From: an uncultured Prevotella sp.
GTDB taxonomy: Bacteria > Bacteroidota > Bacteroidia > Bacteroidales > Bacteroidaceae
DNA: 48,365 bases
NCBI GenBank assembly: GCA_944319915.1
Contig: CALUEY010000012.1
Location: 1-48,365, forward strand
Direction of reading: 5' to 3'
Shown here piece by piece: positions 1-7,980 of this stretch. The notes under the pieces are model-generated. The model saw only the letters and a list, made by a program, of their open reading frames with translations. It was not told the DNA's origin and made no database searches. The position numbers and the translations under genes were made by a program. How positions within the stretch are numbered: position 1 is the stretch's first letter; each line of letters begins with the position of its first letter.

Positions 1-66
1 GACCAGGCAGATGAACTGCTTGGACTTTCCATGAACCATTATAATGTCAAGTTTGCAACGGTATAA
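1..66 (+). CDS. C-terminal fragment of an unidentified, probably transposon-encoded protein
   Basis: The window opens inside a reading frame whose last 21 residues end in NHYNVKFATV before a TAA stop at 64-66. The same 20 C-terminal residues are encoded in inverted orientation at 48301-48365, with three differences, all synonymous third-position changes. Synonymous-only divergence shows that this is real coding sequence present in at least two copies. I do not recognise the family from so few residues; a transposase is the most economical explanation because homology continues past the stop and ends abruptly at the same base in both copies. Confidence 0.55.
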   Translation, partial: DQADELLGLSMNHYNVKFATV

Positions 67-77
67 TTAACTAGAGC
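1..77 (+). mobile_element. Left copy of a terminal repeat, probable IS end
   Basis: Positions 2-77 match the reverse complement of 48290-48365 at 73 of 76 bases. Similarity covers the end of the coding frame and 11 bases beyond the stop, then stops at GAGC in both copies. An abrupt common boundary just after a stop codon is what the end of an insertion sequence looks like. The rest of the element lies outside the window, so family and inverted repeats cannot be judged. Contig ends at repeated elements are also typical of short-read assemblies. Confidence 0.55.
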
Positions 78-150
78 AAACATATTATAAGAAACATAAC
101 GCCTCTTATTTTCAATATGTATTGGAAAGAGTTGCCTCAATCCGATTACA

Positions 151-190
151 AAGATAGGGGATTTTTTCGTTAATCCCCTATCTTTTAATG
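151..190. terminator. Intrinsic terminator, probably bidirectional
   Basis: A 13-bp perfect stem (AAGATAGGGGATT at 151-163 with its complement at 172-184) closes an 8-base T-rich loop and is followed by TTTTAATGTTTTT. It lies between the left partial gene (plus strand) and the end of the Nim-type gene (minus strand) and could serve both. A sequence matching a minus-strand -7 box (TATCTTTG, 156-149) overlaps the left stem and is probably fortuitous. Confidence 0.75.
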
Positions 191-246
191 TTTTTATTTA
201 CCTTGGTGATAGATTTTAGTGAACATCCTATATTTTCAGCCATTTA

Positions 247-759
247 TCAATGCCAAGAGCAGTCGTTTCTTTCTCTGACCAATTCTATAGACTCCTTGCC
301 AGTAATATGCTCAACCGTGATTTCCACCATCAGCAAATGATTGAAGCCTTTGGCTATTTCAGCCTCCAAGCCAACCTCACCATGCGAATATTTGTCAGCC
401 AGTAACCGCAAGGCAAGCTGCTTTTCTCCCTCATCCATCAGAATGCGTGCATTGCCGAAGACTATCACACTGCGGAAGTAAGTGGTGAACTCGGCCGGCT
501 TAACGTCATCCTTCTCCACCACGCAGAACGAAACCTTGGCGTTCCGCTGTATGGCATCCACTTTATGCCCTTTCACGGCAGTGTGGAAGTATATCTTGCC
601 CTCGGCATACACATAACTGACAGGAACGGCATACGGATAGCCATCGTCGCCATGGAGAGCCAACGTTCCGTTAGTCATCCTTTCGAGGATGCCCACACTT
701 TCTTCAATCGGCAACAATTGCCGCTTACGTCGCATTTCTCTAAACATATCACTCTGCAT
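247..759 (-). CDS. Nim-type / pyridoxamine 5'-phosphate oxidase-fold flavoprotein
   Basis: This 170-residue protein belongs to the split-barrel FMN-binding superfamily, NimABCDEF-like branch (5-nitroimidazole reductase family). The family look is clear in GYPYAVPVSYVY, in IYFHTAVKGHKVDAI, whose conserved His is the key residue in NimA, in KVSFCVVEKDDVKPAEF and in SVIVFGNARIL. Members reduce nitro-drugs or other small oxidants with FMN; the native substrate is usually unknown. I chose the ATG at 759 because it overlaps the stop of the upstream SMR gene (TGATG), indicating translational coupling, and because the frame upstream of it is only the antisense shadow of the SMR gene. Resistance to metronidazole cannot be inferred from sequence alone. 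Confidence 0.85.
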   Translation of the reverse strand: MQSDMFREMRRKRQLLPIEESVGILERMTNGTLALHGDDGYPYAVPVSYVYAEGKIYFHTAVKGHKVDAIQRNAKVSFCVVEKDDVKPAEFTTYFRSVIVFGNARILMDEGEKQLALRLLADKYSHGEVGLEAEIAKGFNHLLMVEITVEHITGKESIELVRERNDCSWH

Positions 760-1088
760 CAAACCATTTTCAAACCAACAATAGAAGCAATCAGTGTGAC
801 CATGAAAAAGATACGGGCAAACGAAGCTCGCTCGTGGAAGCATACGATGCCGAGCATGACCGTTCCCACAGCACCGATGCCTGTCCATACGGGATAGGCT
901 GTGCCGATGGGCAGCGTCTGCACGGCAACGGCAAGCAGCCACATGCTGGCAGCGAGGCAACCCACAAAACCGGCTGTCCACAAGTGGTATGCCCTACCTC
1001 TCTTACCTCTCATCTTGCCAAGGCAAAAGGCGAACGCCGTTTCAAACAATCCGGCGATAATCAAGATTATCCAATCCATGCGTGGCAA
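759..1088 (-). CDS. SMR-family exporter, SugE/Gdx-like (second of a pair)
   Basis: A four-helix small multidrug resistance protein of 109 residues (106 if translation starts at the second Met, which aligns better with the paralogue). It has the membrane-embedded Glu of helix 1 (AGLFETAFAF) and the GTAYPVWTGIGAVGT signature typical of SugE/Gdx guanidinium exporters. It is about 60% identical by eye to the neighbour at 1092-1418, and only three bases separate the two genes. The loop between helices 1 and 2 differs most and is rich in Arg/Lys (KMRGKRGRAYHL). A heterodimeric SMR pump is possible, as paired SMR genes often encode such pairs; independent homodimers are the alternative. Confidence 0.9.
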   Translation of the reverse strand: MPRMDWIILIIAGLFETAFAFCLGKMRGKRGRAYHLWTAGFVGCLAASMWLLAVAVQTLPIGTAYPVWTGIGAVGTVMLGIVCFHERASFARIFFMVTLIASIVGLKMV

Positions 1089-1091
1089 GGT

Positions 1092-1418
1092 TTAATGTGA
1101 TACCATTTTCAATCCTACAACAGAAGCAATCAGCGTGGTGATGAAGAACAAGCGGAGGAATGATGCAGGTTCATGGAAAAACACGATGCCGAGCACCACC
1201 GTACCTACTGCACCGATACCCGTCCACACGGGATAGGCCGTGCCGATGGGCAACGTCTGCACCGCCTTGGCAAGCAGCGTCATGCTGAGCGCAAGGCTGG
1301 CGAGAAACCCAGCACCCCAAAGATACCATTCGGTGCCTGACACTTCTTTCATCTTCCCTAAACAAAAAGCAAAGCCGGATTCAAAGAATCCGGCAACAAT
1401 CAGAATAATCCAGTTCAT
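1092..1418 (-). CDS. SMR-family exporter, SugE/Gdx-like (first of a pair)
   Basis: A 108-residue four-helix SMR protein with the essential Glu13 (AGFFESGFAF) and the signature LPIGTAYPVWTGIGAVGT. SugE/Gdx members export guanidinium or small quaternary cations in exchange for protons across the inner membrane. It is the promoter-proximal gene of a three-gene unit with the second SMR gene and the Nim-type flavoprotein. I saw no convincing guanidine riboswitch in the short leader (about 40 bases from the -7 box to the ATG), so control by guanidine through RNA is unlikely here. Confidence 0.9.
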   Translation of the reverse strand: MNWIILIVAGFFESGFAFCLGKMKEVSGTEWYLWGAGFLASLALSMTLLAKAVQTLPIGTAYPVWTGIGAVGTVVLGIVFFHEPASFLRLFFITTLIASVVGLKMVSH

Positions 1419-1459
1419 ACGGCTTTCTTATTTCTAAGATAATATGTAAAATGTGTTTG

Positions 1460-1467
1460 CAAAGGTA
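1460..1467 (-). promoter_or_regulatory. Bacteroidetes -7 box for the SMR/Nim unit
   Basis: TACCTTTG reads on the minus strand from 1467 to 1460, about 41 bases before the first SMR start codon. No good TTTG -33 box at 17-21 bases spacing; assignment rests on the -7 box and position. Confidence 0.6.
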
Positions 1468-1610
1468 GTACTTTTTCTTATTCCCCCATCTTAAATTTGA
1501 TAAAGAATGCCATATTCCTCGTCTCTGACAGCCAGTAGTTATGTGGCAACGATGAGCTGGCGAGGGTCTCGCAGCCCGAGTCACTGGTGGAAGCAGCCTC
1601 GCGCCCAGCA

Positions 1611-1649
1611 CCCCACCTTACGTACCGTAAAGGTTAGCGTAAGGTGGGG
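1611..1649 (-). terminator. Hairpin downstream of the HD-domain gene
   Basis: A perfect 12-bp stem (CCCCACCTTACG at 1611-1622, complement at 1638-1649) with a 15-base loop, just beyond the stop of the HD-domain gene on the minus strand. There is no clear U tract, so it may act as a 3' stabiliser or a weak terminator. The surrounding 1419-1670 holds no other gene that I can support. Confidence 0.5.
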
Positions 1650-1670
1650 GCGCGGGGCAGCAGCTACCCC

Positions 1671-2216
1671 TCACTCGAACATCTCGGCCCAGCGCATGAA
1701 GCGGGCCACGCCCTCGGGTCCGAACTTGGCAAGGCTCTTGGCTGCCTGCCCTACGGTGCGCTCGCGGTCGGGGTGCGACTTTGAGTAGAACTTGTCGGCA
1801 TAGCAAACCACCTGCTCGGCCATGGTCAGAGGCACATAGTCGGCCGGTGGCAGGGGCAGGCGCTGCTCTTCCACCTGCCGCCGGGTGATGCCGGCGCCGG
1901 TGTGGCGCTCGCACACGCCGGCATGGAGGGGGTAGCCAGCCTGCCTCACGAGCATGGCCCCGATGATGCCGTGGCGGATATAGGGGTCTGAGCCGTGACA
2001 GAAGATGCCGGGCGCATCGGTCATGAAGATGCCGATGTCGTGGAGCATGGCACTGTCTTCCACAAACTGGAGGTCGAGCCGCAACTCGGGGTGGCGGCTG
2101 GCTATGGCCAGGGCTCGGTCGGCCACGTCGCGGCTGTGCCTTAGCAGCAGGCGGCGCAGGTCGTCGTCGGCGGGATAATACTTATTTATAAGGTCTGTTA
2201 CAAATTGCGATTGCAT
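1671..2216 (-). CDS. HD-domain (HDIG-type) phosphohydrolase-like protein
   Basis: A 181-residue cytoplasmic protein with an HD-superfamily metal site: a first His in LRHSRDVADRAL, the HD pair in DSAMLHDIGIF, then the motif around HGIIGAMLVRQAG, CERHTGAGI and a final Asp in ADKFYSKS. The layout matches the HDIG family of small uncharacterised phosphohydrolases that Bacteroidetes annotate as HD-domain proteins. The substrate is unknown; nucleotides or nucleic-acid ends are typical for HD enzymes. It lies 40 bases downstream of the oadA-like gene on the same strand and may be cotranscribed with it. Confidence 0.8.
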   Translation of the reverse strand: MQSQFVTDLINKYYPADDDLRRLLLRHSRDVADRALAIASRHPELRLDLQFVEDSAMLHDIGIFMTDAPGIFCHGSDPYIRHGIIGAMLVRQAGYPLHAGVCERHTGAGITRRQVEEQRLPLPPADYVPLTMAEQVVCYADKFYSKSHPDRERTVGQAAKSLAKFGPEGVARFMRWAEMFE

Positions 2217-2256
2217 CGTTTGAATCAGTTTTGTATAGCAGTTCCAAAAACCAAAG

Positions 2257-4029
2257 TCAGCGGTCGCGCTCTATCCAGCCGAGGATGTCGCCGCGGCGCA
2301 CGTTTGCGCCCTGGCGCGCAACTATCTCCACGAGCCTGCCTCCGAGGCACGGCGGCACAGGCACAATCTCGCCCCACTTGGCCTGTATGTAGCAGAAAGT
2401 GTCGCCCTCGCTGTAGTGCTGGCCTATGAACGGCTCAAGGCAAGGGGCGCACTCGCCCGCACCGCCAAACTCGTAATAGAGGTGGCCGCCCAGCGGTGCC
2501 ACTATGGCGTCGGCCTTGGCGTGCTTGAGCGCCGTTAGCTGCTCGGGCGTTAGCTGCAAGCCGAGGCGCGCGTCCTTGGCCTTCTGCAGGTCGGCGAGGA
2601 AGTTTTTCTTGGCCTGCCCGCCCTTGTAGTTGCGGTACTGCTCGGGGTGCATGGCCAGCTCAAAGAGCTCTTCATCGTCGGCCCCAGTTTCCCAGCCGTT
2701 ATCCTGCATCTCGGCGCGGAAGCCGTCGAGGGCATCGGCAAGCAGCGTGTGGGGGTCGGCATCGGTGAACTCGCGCCCTTGCCTCTCGGCCAGGGCCACA
2801 AGCTCTGGCGCAATCTCGCCCGGCACCCTGCCGCTCTTGCCGAGGATCATGCCCCACATGGAGTCGTCCATCATGACAAAGCGGCCCTTGCCCTGGGCCA
2901 TGGTGAGGAGGTTCATCAGGGCTATGTTCTTGACATACTGCGAGAATGGGGTGACCAGCGGCGGGTAGCCCACTCGCGGCCACACGTAGGCCACCTCGTC
3001 GAACAGGCGCACCAGCATGTCGTCCATGCTCAGCTCGGCCTCGCCCTTGCTGCGGCGTATGCCGTTGATTACGTTGCGTATGCCGCCCATGTCGGCCATC
3101 ATGGACCCCATCATGCCCCCGGGCAGCCCGCAGCCGAGTAGCAAGGACGACATGTGCTTGTTGGCGGGGTTGATGAAATAGCCCAGCCAGTCGTCAATGA
3201 ACTTCTGGGTGAGCGAGCGGGCCTGCATATATGCGTCCATGTTTATGTCGGGCACGTCGAAGCCCTCGTTCCTAAGCATGCTCTGCACGGATATGACATC
3301 GGGGTGAACCTTGCCCCAGCTGAGCGGCTCGATGGCCGTGTCGATGATGTCGGCTCCGTTGTTGCAAACCTCGAGGATAGAGGCCATGGAAAGGCCGGGA
3401 CCCGAGTGGCCGTGGTATTGTATTGTTATGTCTGGGTGCTTGTCCTTTATGGCCTTGGTAAGCGCGCCGAGCATGGCCGGCTGGCCTATGCCCGCCATGT
3501 CCTTGAGACATATCTCGGGCGCGCCGGCCTCAATGAGGCGGTCGGCTATCTCGCTGTAATACTCTACGGTGTGTATGGGCGACGTGGTGATGCATAGCGT
3601 GCCTTGGGGCGTCATGCCTGCCTCGGCGGCCCACTTGATGCTTGGGATGATGTTGCGCACATCGTTGAGCCCGCAGAATATGCGGGTTATGTCCACGCCC
3701 TGTGCGTGCTTCACCCTGTACATGAGCCGGCGCACGTCATCGGGTACGGGATACATTCGCAGGGCGTTGAGGCCGCGGTCGAGCATGTGGGTCTTTATGC
3801 CTGCGGCGTTGAACGGCTTGCAGAACGCGCGCACGGCGGAGTTGGGATTCTCGCCCGCAAGCAGGTTCACCTGCTCGAAGGCGCCGCCGTTTGTCTCCAC
3901 CCGGGCAAAGCACCCCATGCCGATTATCACCGGGGCGATGCGCTCCAACTGGTCCTTGCGTGGCTGGAACTTGCCTGACGACTGCCACATGTCACGATAA
4001 ACGAGACTGAACTGGATTCTTTTCTTCAT
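2257..4029 (-). CDS. oadA: Oxaloacetate decarboxylase alpha-subunit-like / pyruvate carboxylase subunit B-like protein, divergent
   Basis: A 590-residue protein with an HMGL-like TIM-barrel carboxyltransferase domain (about 1-290), a conserved carboxylase domain (about 300-490) and a C-terminal biotinyl/lipoyl-like domain. Visible carboxyltransferase residues are YRD near the N-terminus, the metal-bound Lys in CLKDMAG and the paired His in QYHGHSGPG. Two features are odd: the usual D-x-HQS motif reads DMWQSS, and the biotin site, normally AMKM, reads QAKWGE, so biotinylation is doubtful. No beta or gamma sodium-pump subunit is adjacent. I start at the ATG at 4029, which has AGGAGG six bases upstream; an ATG at 4035 would sit directly against that ribosome site. 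Confidence 0.75.
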   Translation of the reverse strand: MKKRIQFSLVYRDMWQSSGKFQPRKDQLERIAPVIIGMGCFARVETNGGAFEQVNLLAGENPNSAVRAFCKPFNAAGIKTHMLDRGLNALRMYPVPDDVRRLMYRVKHAQGVDITRIFCGLNDVRNIIPSIKWAAEAGMTPQGTLCITTSPIHTVEYYSEIADRLIEAGAPEICLKDMAGIGQPAMLGALTKAIKDKHPDITIQYHGHSGPGLSMASILEVCNNGADIIDTAIEPLSWGKVHPDVISVQSMLRNEGFDVPDINMDAYMQARSLTQKFIDDWLGYFINPANKHMSSLLLGCGLPGGMMGSMMADMGGIRNVINGIRRSKGEAELSMDDMLVRLFDEVAYVWPRVGYPPLVTPFSQYVKNIALMNLLTMAQGKGRFVMMDDSMWGMILGKSGRVPGEIAPELVALAERQGREFTDADPHTLLADALDGFRAEMQDNGWETGADDEELFELAMHPEQYRNYKGGQAKKNFLADLQKAKDARLGLQLTPEQLTALKHAKADAIVAPLGGHLYYEFGGAGECAPCLEPFIGQHYSEGDTFCYIQAKWGEIVPVPPCLGGRLVEIVARQGANVRRGDILGWIERDR

Positions 4030-4035
4030 AACCAT

Positions 4036-4041
4036 CCTCCT
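4036..4041 (-). promoter_or_regulatory. Strong Shine-Dalgarno site deciding the oadA start
   Basis: AGGAGG on the minus strand, six bases before the ATG at 4029. Such a strong site is unusual in this window and selects 4029 over the in-frame ATG at 4035. Confidence 0.7.
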
Positions 4042-4184
4042 GACTTTAAACAATGAGACTGGCTCACTATGGCACACATAATTATTTAAATTAACTCCGC
4101 TTGCTGCGTGCCGCCCGCAGGGCAATACGCCGCAAGCCCACCCGCCTAAAGCCCCAAAGCATCGGCGCGGCGGCTTTACTGCCA

Positions 4185-4212
4185 CAAATATAGCGAATAT
4201 TATCGGAACAAA
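4185..4212 (-). promoter_or_regulatory. Bacteroidetes promoter for the oadA-like gene
   Basis: Minus strand: TTTG at 4212-4209 and TATATTTG at 4192-4185, separated by 16 bases. It predicts a GC-rich leader of roughly 150 bases before the start codon. The 4030-4350 interval otherwise holds no gene. Confidence 0.55.
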
Positions 4213-4350
4213 CCAAGCAACAGGGGAGTTATTTTCATTGCCCCCGCACATTGCCAAGCCAAAAACAGGCTTGCTTAAGGCTGAAGCCCGCTTTCTGCAA
4301 ACCCCACATGGCATTATGCACCACGGCCAAGCAATGCACGCCGAGGCGGC

Positions 4351-6624
4351 TCAGAACTCAAAGCCAAGGTTGAGGTAGAAGAACACACGCTTGCTCTTGC
4401 TCGAATAGCCGAGGTTGGCGTTGACGGGGCCAAACATGGAGTTGTAGGCCCACGACAGCTGGTAGCCGTGCAGGAGCGGGCTTTGCCAGAGGCTGCGCAT
4501 CTTGTCGGCATCGAGCGCGAACGACGCCCGCGCAATGACGTAGTTGTTGTCCATGATGCGCTGCTGCGCCTTAAGCCCCACGGCCACGAGCGCATTGCGC
4601 GCCATCTCGATGTTGCCAATGCCGGCGAAAGGCATCTGCTGCTCCACGTAGTGGCCGGCAAAGTCGCCCCCTATGAAGTTGCTCAGGCACCAAGGTTTCT
4701 CCCCGCCGAGCAGCACGCGCCCATACACCGAGGGTTGGAGGGCGAAGCGGTCAGTAAGCCTGAGGGCGAAGCGCCAGCGCCCGCCCACCACGTGTACGGG
4801 GTCGGCCGAGCGGTAATGCACAAAGTCGTCGGTGTAGAGCGAATAGCCGGCCTCGAGCGATGCGCCACGCGTGGTGAAGTAGCGGTCGTTCTCAGAGTTG
4901 TAGTGCAGCCACAGGTTGTAGCTGTACAGGTGTTCGTCGCCGAACACCATGCCGCTGCGGTCATCGGCGGTGAGCATGGTGCCGTAGTTGAAGTTCTCCC
5001 ACCGGGCGGCCAGGTCGAGCGTGAAGTTGCGCAGGTTGAAGCTTATGAGGCCCAGCCTCACGGAATGATAGTCGTACGTAACGTTGAAGTCGCGCCTGCC
5101 CTCGTTGTAGATGTTGATGTCGTTGTAGCGGAAAGTGTAGTCCACCGTCCAGTTGCGCCTGTTGGCAGGCATCACCGTGGCAGCAACGTTGGCCATGTAG
5201 CGGCGGCCCAGGCGGCCCGTCACCGACACCTCCACCGGCAGGCGCGTAGGCAGGCGGAAGTCGCTGTTGGCCTGCAGGGCCACGGTTTCCTCTGTGTCGA
5301 ACCTCACCCCGAGGTTGAGCTGCGTCACCTTGCGCCGCCCGGCCACAATGCGCAGCCAGTAGCCGCCGGCCATCTGGCGCAGGCTGTAGTCGGCCGAGGA
5401 GTACATGAGGTCGGAGCGCAGCGCCGTCATGACGGCCTCCAGCGTAGCGGCGCTCACGCTGTCGCCCTCGGCAATGCCGAACTTGCGCCGCAGGTAGCGG
5501 CTGTCGCCGCCGCTCACGCCCTCAAAGTCAACCACGGCGAGCCTAACGCTGTGCGGCTTGGCTGCGCCTGCTGCCCTGTGCCGTGGCGGCGGGGTGTAGG
5601 CCGAGTCGAGCCCCAGGGCGCGCTTCAGGGCCATGAGCGAGGGCCACTGCGCCATGGCAGCCTCCTCGCCGATGGTTATGAGCGAGTCGATGGCCATGGT
5701 CGAGAAGCTCATCGAGGTGAACTTCTCTGCGTCCACGGCCACCTGCACGTCGGTGTGGCTCACGTTGTCGTCAAACTTGTTCTTCACGCTGAAGTCCACC
5801 AGCTGCATCAGAATGTCCATGGCATTGTTAAGCTCCGACGCCGTGCGGGCCGGCTTCTGCAGCGTCACGCCGATGATGAGGTCGGCGCCCATGCCCCGCG
5901 CCACGTCCACGGGGTAGTTGTTCTTCAGCCCGCCGTCAACGAGCACCATCGAGTCGATGCGCACCGGGGTGAACACTCCGGGTATGGCCATGCTGGCCCG
6001 CATGGCCTGCGAGAGCCATCCGCTGCGGAACACCACCTCGGAGTAGTCCACCATGTCGGTGGCTACGCAGGCAAAGGGTATGGGCAGGTTGTCGAAGCTG
6101 ATGGAGTCGTGGTAGCCCACGGTGAGCCATGCGAAGAGGTTGGCCAGGTTGTGTCCCGACAAGAGGCCGCCCTCGGCAGCCAGCCCGGTGGTTCGGATTA
6201 CCGGGCGCGACAGGAGGTAGGTGCTCTGGTTATACCTTTCGCGCATACTCTGGTTTTGCGGCTCCACCATGTCGGAAAGCAGGTAGCGCCAGTCCTGGCA
6301 GCGCACGAGCGAGTCGAGCGCATTGGCGTCGTAGCCGATGGAGTAAAGACCGCCTACGATGGCCCCCATGCTGGTGCCCACCACGTAGTCAACGGGTATC
6401 CCGGCGCGCTCTATCACCTTGAGCACGCCTATGTGGGCCATGCCCTTGGCACCGCCGCCGCTGAGCACCACGCCCACCTTCTTGCGCTCCCCGGCCGTAG
6501 AACCGAGGGCCACGAGCAGCCACAGCACGAGCACGGCGAGGCTCCTCAAGGCCCCCGCCAGCCCCCTGCCCTCGCGGTGAAAGGGCATCGCTGCCGACCT
6601 ATGCTTGCGCAAACGGTGTGCCAT
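4351..6624 (-). CDS. Patatin-like phospholipase fused to an outer-membrane beta-barrel (type Vd-like)
   Basis: A 757-residue exported protein. Residues about 25-45 form a signal sequence. A patatin domain follows (about 48-330) with the oxyanion motif SGGGAKGMAHIG, nucleophile Ser85 in GTSMG and catalytic Asp230 in VDGG. Residues about 345-430 look like a POTRA-type domain, and the rest alternates like a 16-strand BamA/Omp85 barrel, ending in the outer-membrane C-terminal Phe (LNLGFEF). This is the architecture of the PlpD family, in which a lipase is displayed or secreted through its own barrel. The exact Met is uncertain; the Met at residue 13 would give a more conventional signal peptide. 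Confidence 0.88.
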   Translation of the reverse strand: MAHRLRKHRSAAMPFHREGRGLAGALRSLAVLVLWLLVALGSTAGERKKVGVVLSGGGAKGMAHIGVLKVIERAGIPVDYVVGTSMGAIVGGLYSIGYDANALDSLVRCQDWRYLLSDMVEPQNQSMRERYNQSTYLLSRPVIRTTGLAAEGGLLSGHNLANLFAWLTVGYHDSISFDNLPIPFACVATDMVDYSEVVFRSGWLSQAMRASMAIPGVFTPVRIDSMVLVDGGLKNNYPVDVARGMGADLIIGVTLQKPARTASELNNAMDILMQLVDFSVKNKFDDNVSHTDVQVAVDAEKFTSMSFSTMAIDSLITIGEEAAMAQWPSLMALKRALGLDSAYTPPPRHRAAGAAKPHSVRLAVVDFEGVSGGDSRYLRRKFGIAEGDSVSAATLEAVMTALRSDLMYSSADYSLRQMAGGYWLRIVAGRRKVTQLNLGVRFDTEETVALQANSDFRLPTRLPVEVSVTGRLGRRYMANVAATVMPANRRNWTVDYTFRYNDINIYNEGRRDFNVTYDYHSVRLGLISFNLRNFTLDLAARWENFNYGTMLTADDRSGMVFGDEHLYSYNLWLHYNSENDRYFTTRGASLEAGYSLYTDDFVHYRSADPVHVVGGRWRFALRLTDRFALQPSVYGRVLLGGEKPWCLSNFIGGDFAGHYVEQQMPFAGIGNIEMARNALVAVGLKAQQRIMDNNYVIARASFALDADKMRSLWQSPLLHGYQLSWAYNSMFGPVNANLGYSSKSKRVFFYLNLGFEF

Positions 6625-6707
6625 CTATGCCATGATCATGCTTGAACATCCGCAAAGCTCCCTGCATGGCAGACTGCGGACACTCTTTTTCAATATAATA
6701 TACCACC

Positions 6708-6741
6708 TCCCCGCCGCCTGGCGTGGCGGACATTGGGGAGC
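6708..6741 (-). terminator. Hairpin between queF and the patatin gene
   Basis: A two-part stem: CTCCCC (6708-6713) with GGGGAG (6736-6741), and inside it CCGCC with GGCGG. It lies just past the queF stop. No good U tract on the minus strand, so termination is uncertain. Confidence 0.4.
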
Positions 6742-6742
6742 C

Positions 6743-7213
6743 TCAGCCCGCATAGCTCTCCAGCCGCCTCAAGGCCATCTGCTCATACTTCGTGCCGGGG
6801 CGGCCATAGTTAGCATAAGGATGGATGCTGATGCCGCCGCGCGGGGTGAACAGTCCCACCACCTCGATGTACTTGGGCTGCATCAGCCTCACGAGGTCTT
6901 TCATGATGATGTTCACGCAGTCCTCGTGGAAATCGCCGTGGTTGCGGAAGCTGAAGAGGTAGAGCTTAAGGCTCTTGCTCTCCACCATGCGCTCCCCGGG
7001 GATGTACATTATGCGTATCTCGGCAAAGTCGGGCTGCCCGGTTATGGGGCATAGCGAGGTGAACTCGGGGCAGATGAACTGCACCCAATAGTCGTTCTCG
7101 GGGTGCTTGTTGGCAAAGGTCTCCAGCACCCCGGGGGCATAGTCCATTGAATATTTCGTCTTTGACCCGAGGGCGTGCAGCCCCTCGTCCTTGCGGTTGT
7201 CTGTGTTCGTCAT
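6743..7213 (-). CDS. queF: NADPH-dependent 7-cyano-7-deazaguanine reductase QueF
   Basis: This 156-residue enzyme reduces preQ0 to preQ1 in queuosine tRNA modification. It is the unimodular (short) QueF type. The active site is complete: Cys55 in [12 protein letters not shown], which forms the thioimide with the nitrile, Asp62 as general acid, and His96/Glu97 in GDFHEDCV. The QueF signature [14 protein letters not shown] binds NADPH. It lies 40 bases downstream of the YhhQ-type transporter gene, with which it forms a queuosine operon. Other queuosine genes (queC, queD, queE, tgt) are not in the window. Confidence 0.96.
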   Translation of the reverse strand: MTNTDNRKDEGLHALGSKTKYSMDYAPGVLETFANKHPENDYWVQFICPEFTSLCPITGQPDFAEIRIMYIPGERMVESKSLKLYLFSFRNHGDFHEDCVNIIMKDLVRLMQPKYIEVVGLFTPRGGISIHPYANYGRPGTKYEQMALRRLESYAG

Positions 7214-7253
7214 TTGCTTGCTGTATTTATGGCGGTTATGCCGTGGCGCGGGC

Positions 7254-7943
7254 TTATATGCCCCGCACGTTGAAAATGTTGTAGCTTATGCCTTTGTCGT
7301 AAACGTCCTCGCCCTCATGACGCTTGGTGAAGCGCACCACGCGCACCGTGAGCGGCAGGGCCACCACCTCGTAGAGCGTCTTGAGCACCACCTGCGAGAT
7401 GATGAGCGAGGGCATCTGGCTCACCGGCACTACGCCCGAGAGGGCCAGGGGGAAGAACACCACCGAGTCGGCAGTTTCGCCGAGCACTGTGCTCGCCACG
7501 GCCCTCACGGAGAAGTGGCGGCCACCCTGCGACAGCTTCATGCGGCTCATCACGTAGGCATTGATGAACGAACCTGCGAGAAAGGCCACGAACGACGCCC
7601 CTGCCACGCGCGGGGCAAGCCCGAACACGGCGTGGAAACCGCTCTCGCCCGTCCAATAGGGTGCACCTGGGATGGCGTCGGCCAGCGCGCCGAACATCAC
7701 GAAGAGGAAGTTCATGGCAAAGCCCACCCAGATGAGGAGCCGCGCGCGGCGGAACCCCCACACCTCGCACACGCAGTCGTTGATGATGTAAGACACGGGG
7801 AACACCAGCAGCCCGCCGGTGATTGTCACAGGCCCGAAGGCCATCTGCTTGGTCTCAAGCACGTTTGCCGTTATCAGGCAAACGCAGAAAAGTATGCCGA
7901 ACAGCATGAACAGCACACTCACTTGTACTCTTGTTTTGTTCAT
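7254..7943 (-). CDS. yhhQ: YhhQ/VUT-family queuosine precursor transporter
   Basis: A 229-residue inner-membrane protein with about six hydrophobic segments. It matches the YhhQ (VUT, formerly DUF165) family: the segment [11 protein letters not shown], the [16 protein letters not shown] region and [13 protein letters not shown] are characteristic. Members import preQ0/preQ1 or queuine. The adjacency to queF supports a role in bringing in preQ0. It is preceded by a long structured leader (7944-8084). Confidence 0.93.
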   Translation of the reverse strand: MNKTRVQVSVLFMLFGILFCVCLITANVLETKQMAFGPVTITGGLLVFPVSYIINDCVCEVWGFRRARLLIWVGFAMNFLFVMFGALADAIPGAPYWTGESGFHAVFGLAPRVAGASFVAFLAGSFINAYVMSRMKLSQGGRHFSVRAVASTVLGETADSVVFFPLALSGVVPVSQMPSLIISQVVLKTLYEVVALPLTVRVVRFTKRHEGEDVYDKGISYNIFNVRGI

Positions 7944-7980
7944 TTCCTTGTTTTTTAATGGAGGTTAGACAAGCACTCCA

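Noticed and set aside
1092-1600. Guanidine riboswitch upstream of the SMR pair
   Set aside because: The leader from -7 box to start codon is only about 40 bases and lacks recognisable aptamer motifs.
4468-6645. Very long plus-strand open frame (725 codons) opposite the patatin gene
   Set aside because: His/Val/Ala-rich shadow of GC-rich coding DNA on the other strand; no domain is recognisable, and the minus-strand patatin reading has all catalytic motifs.
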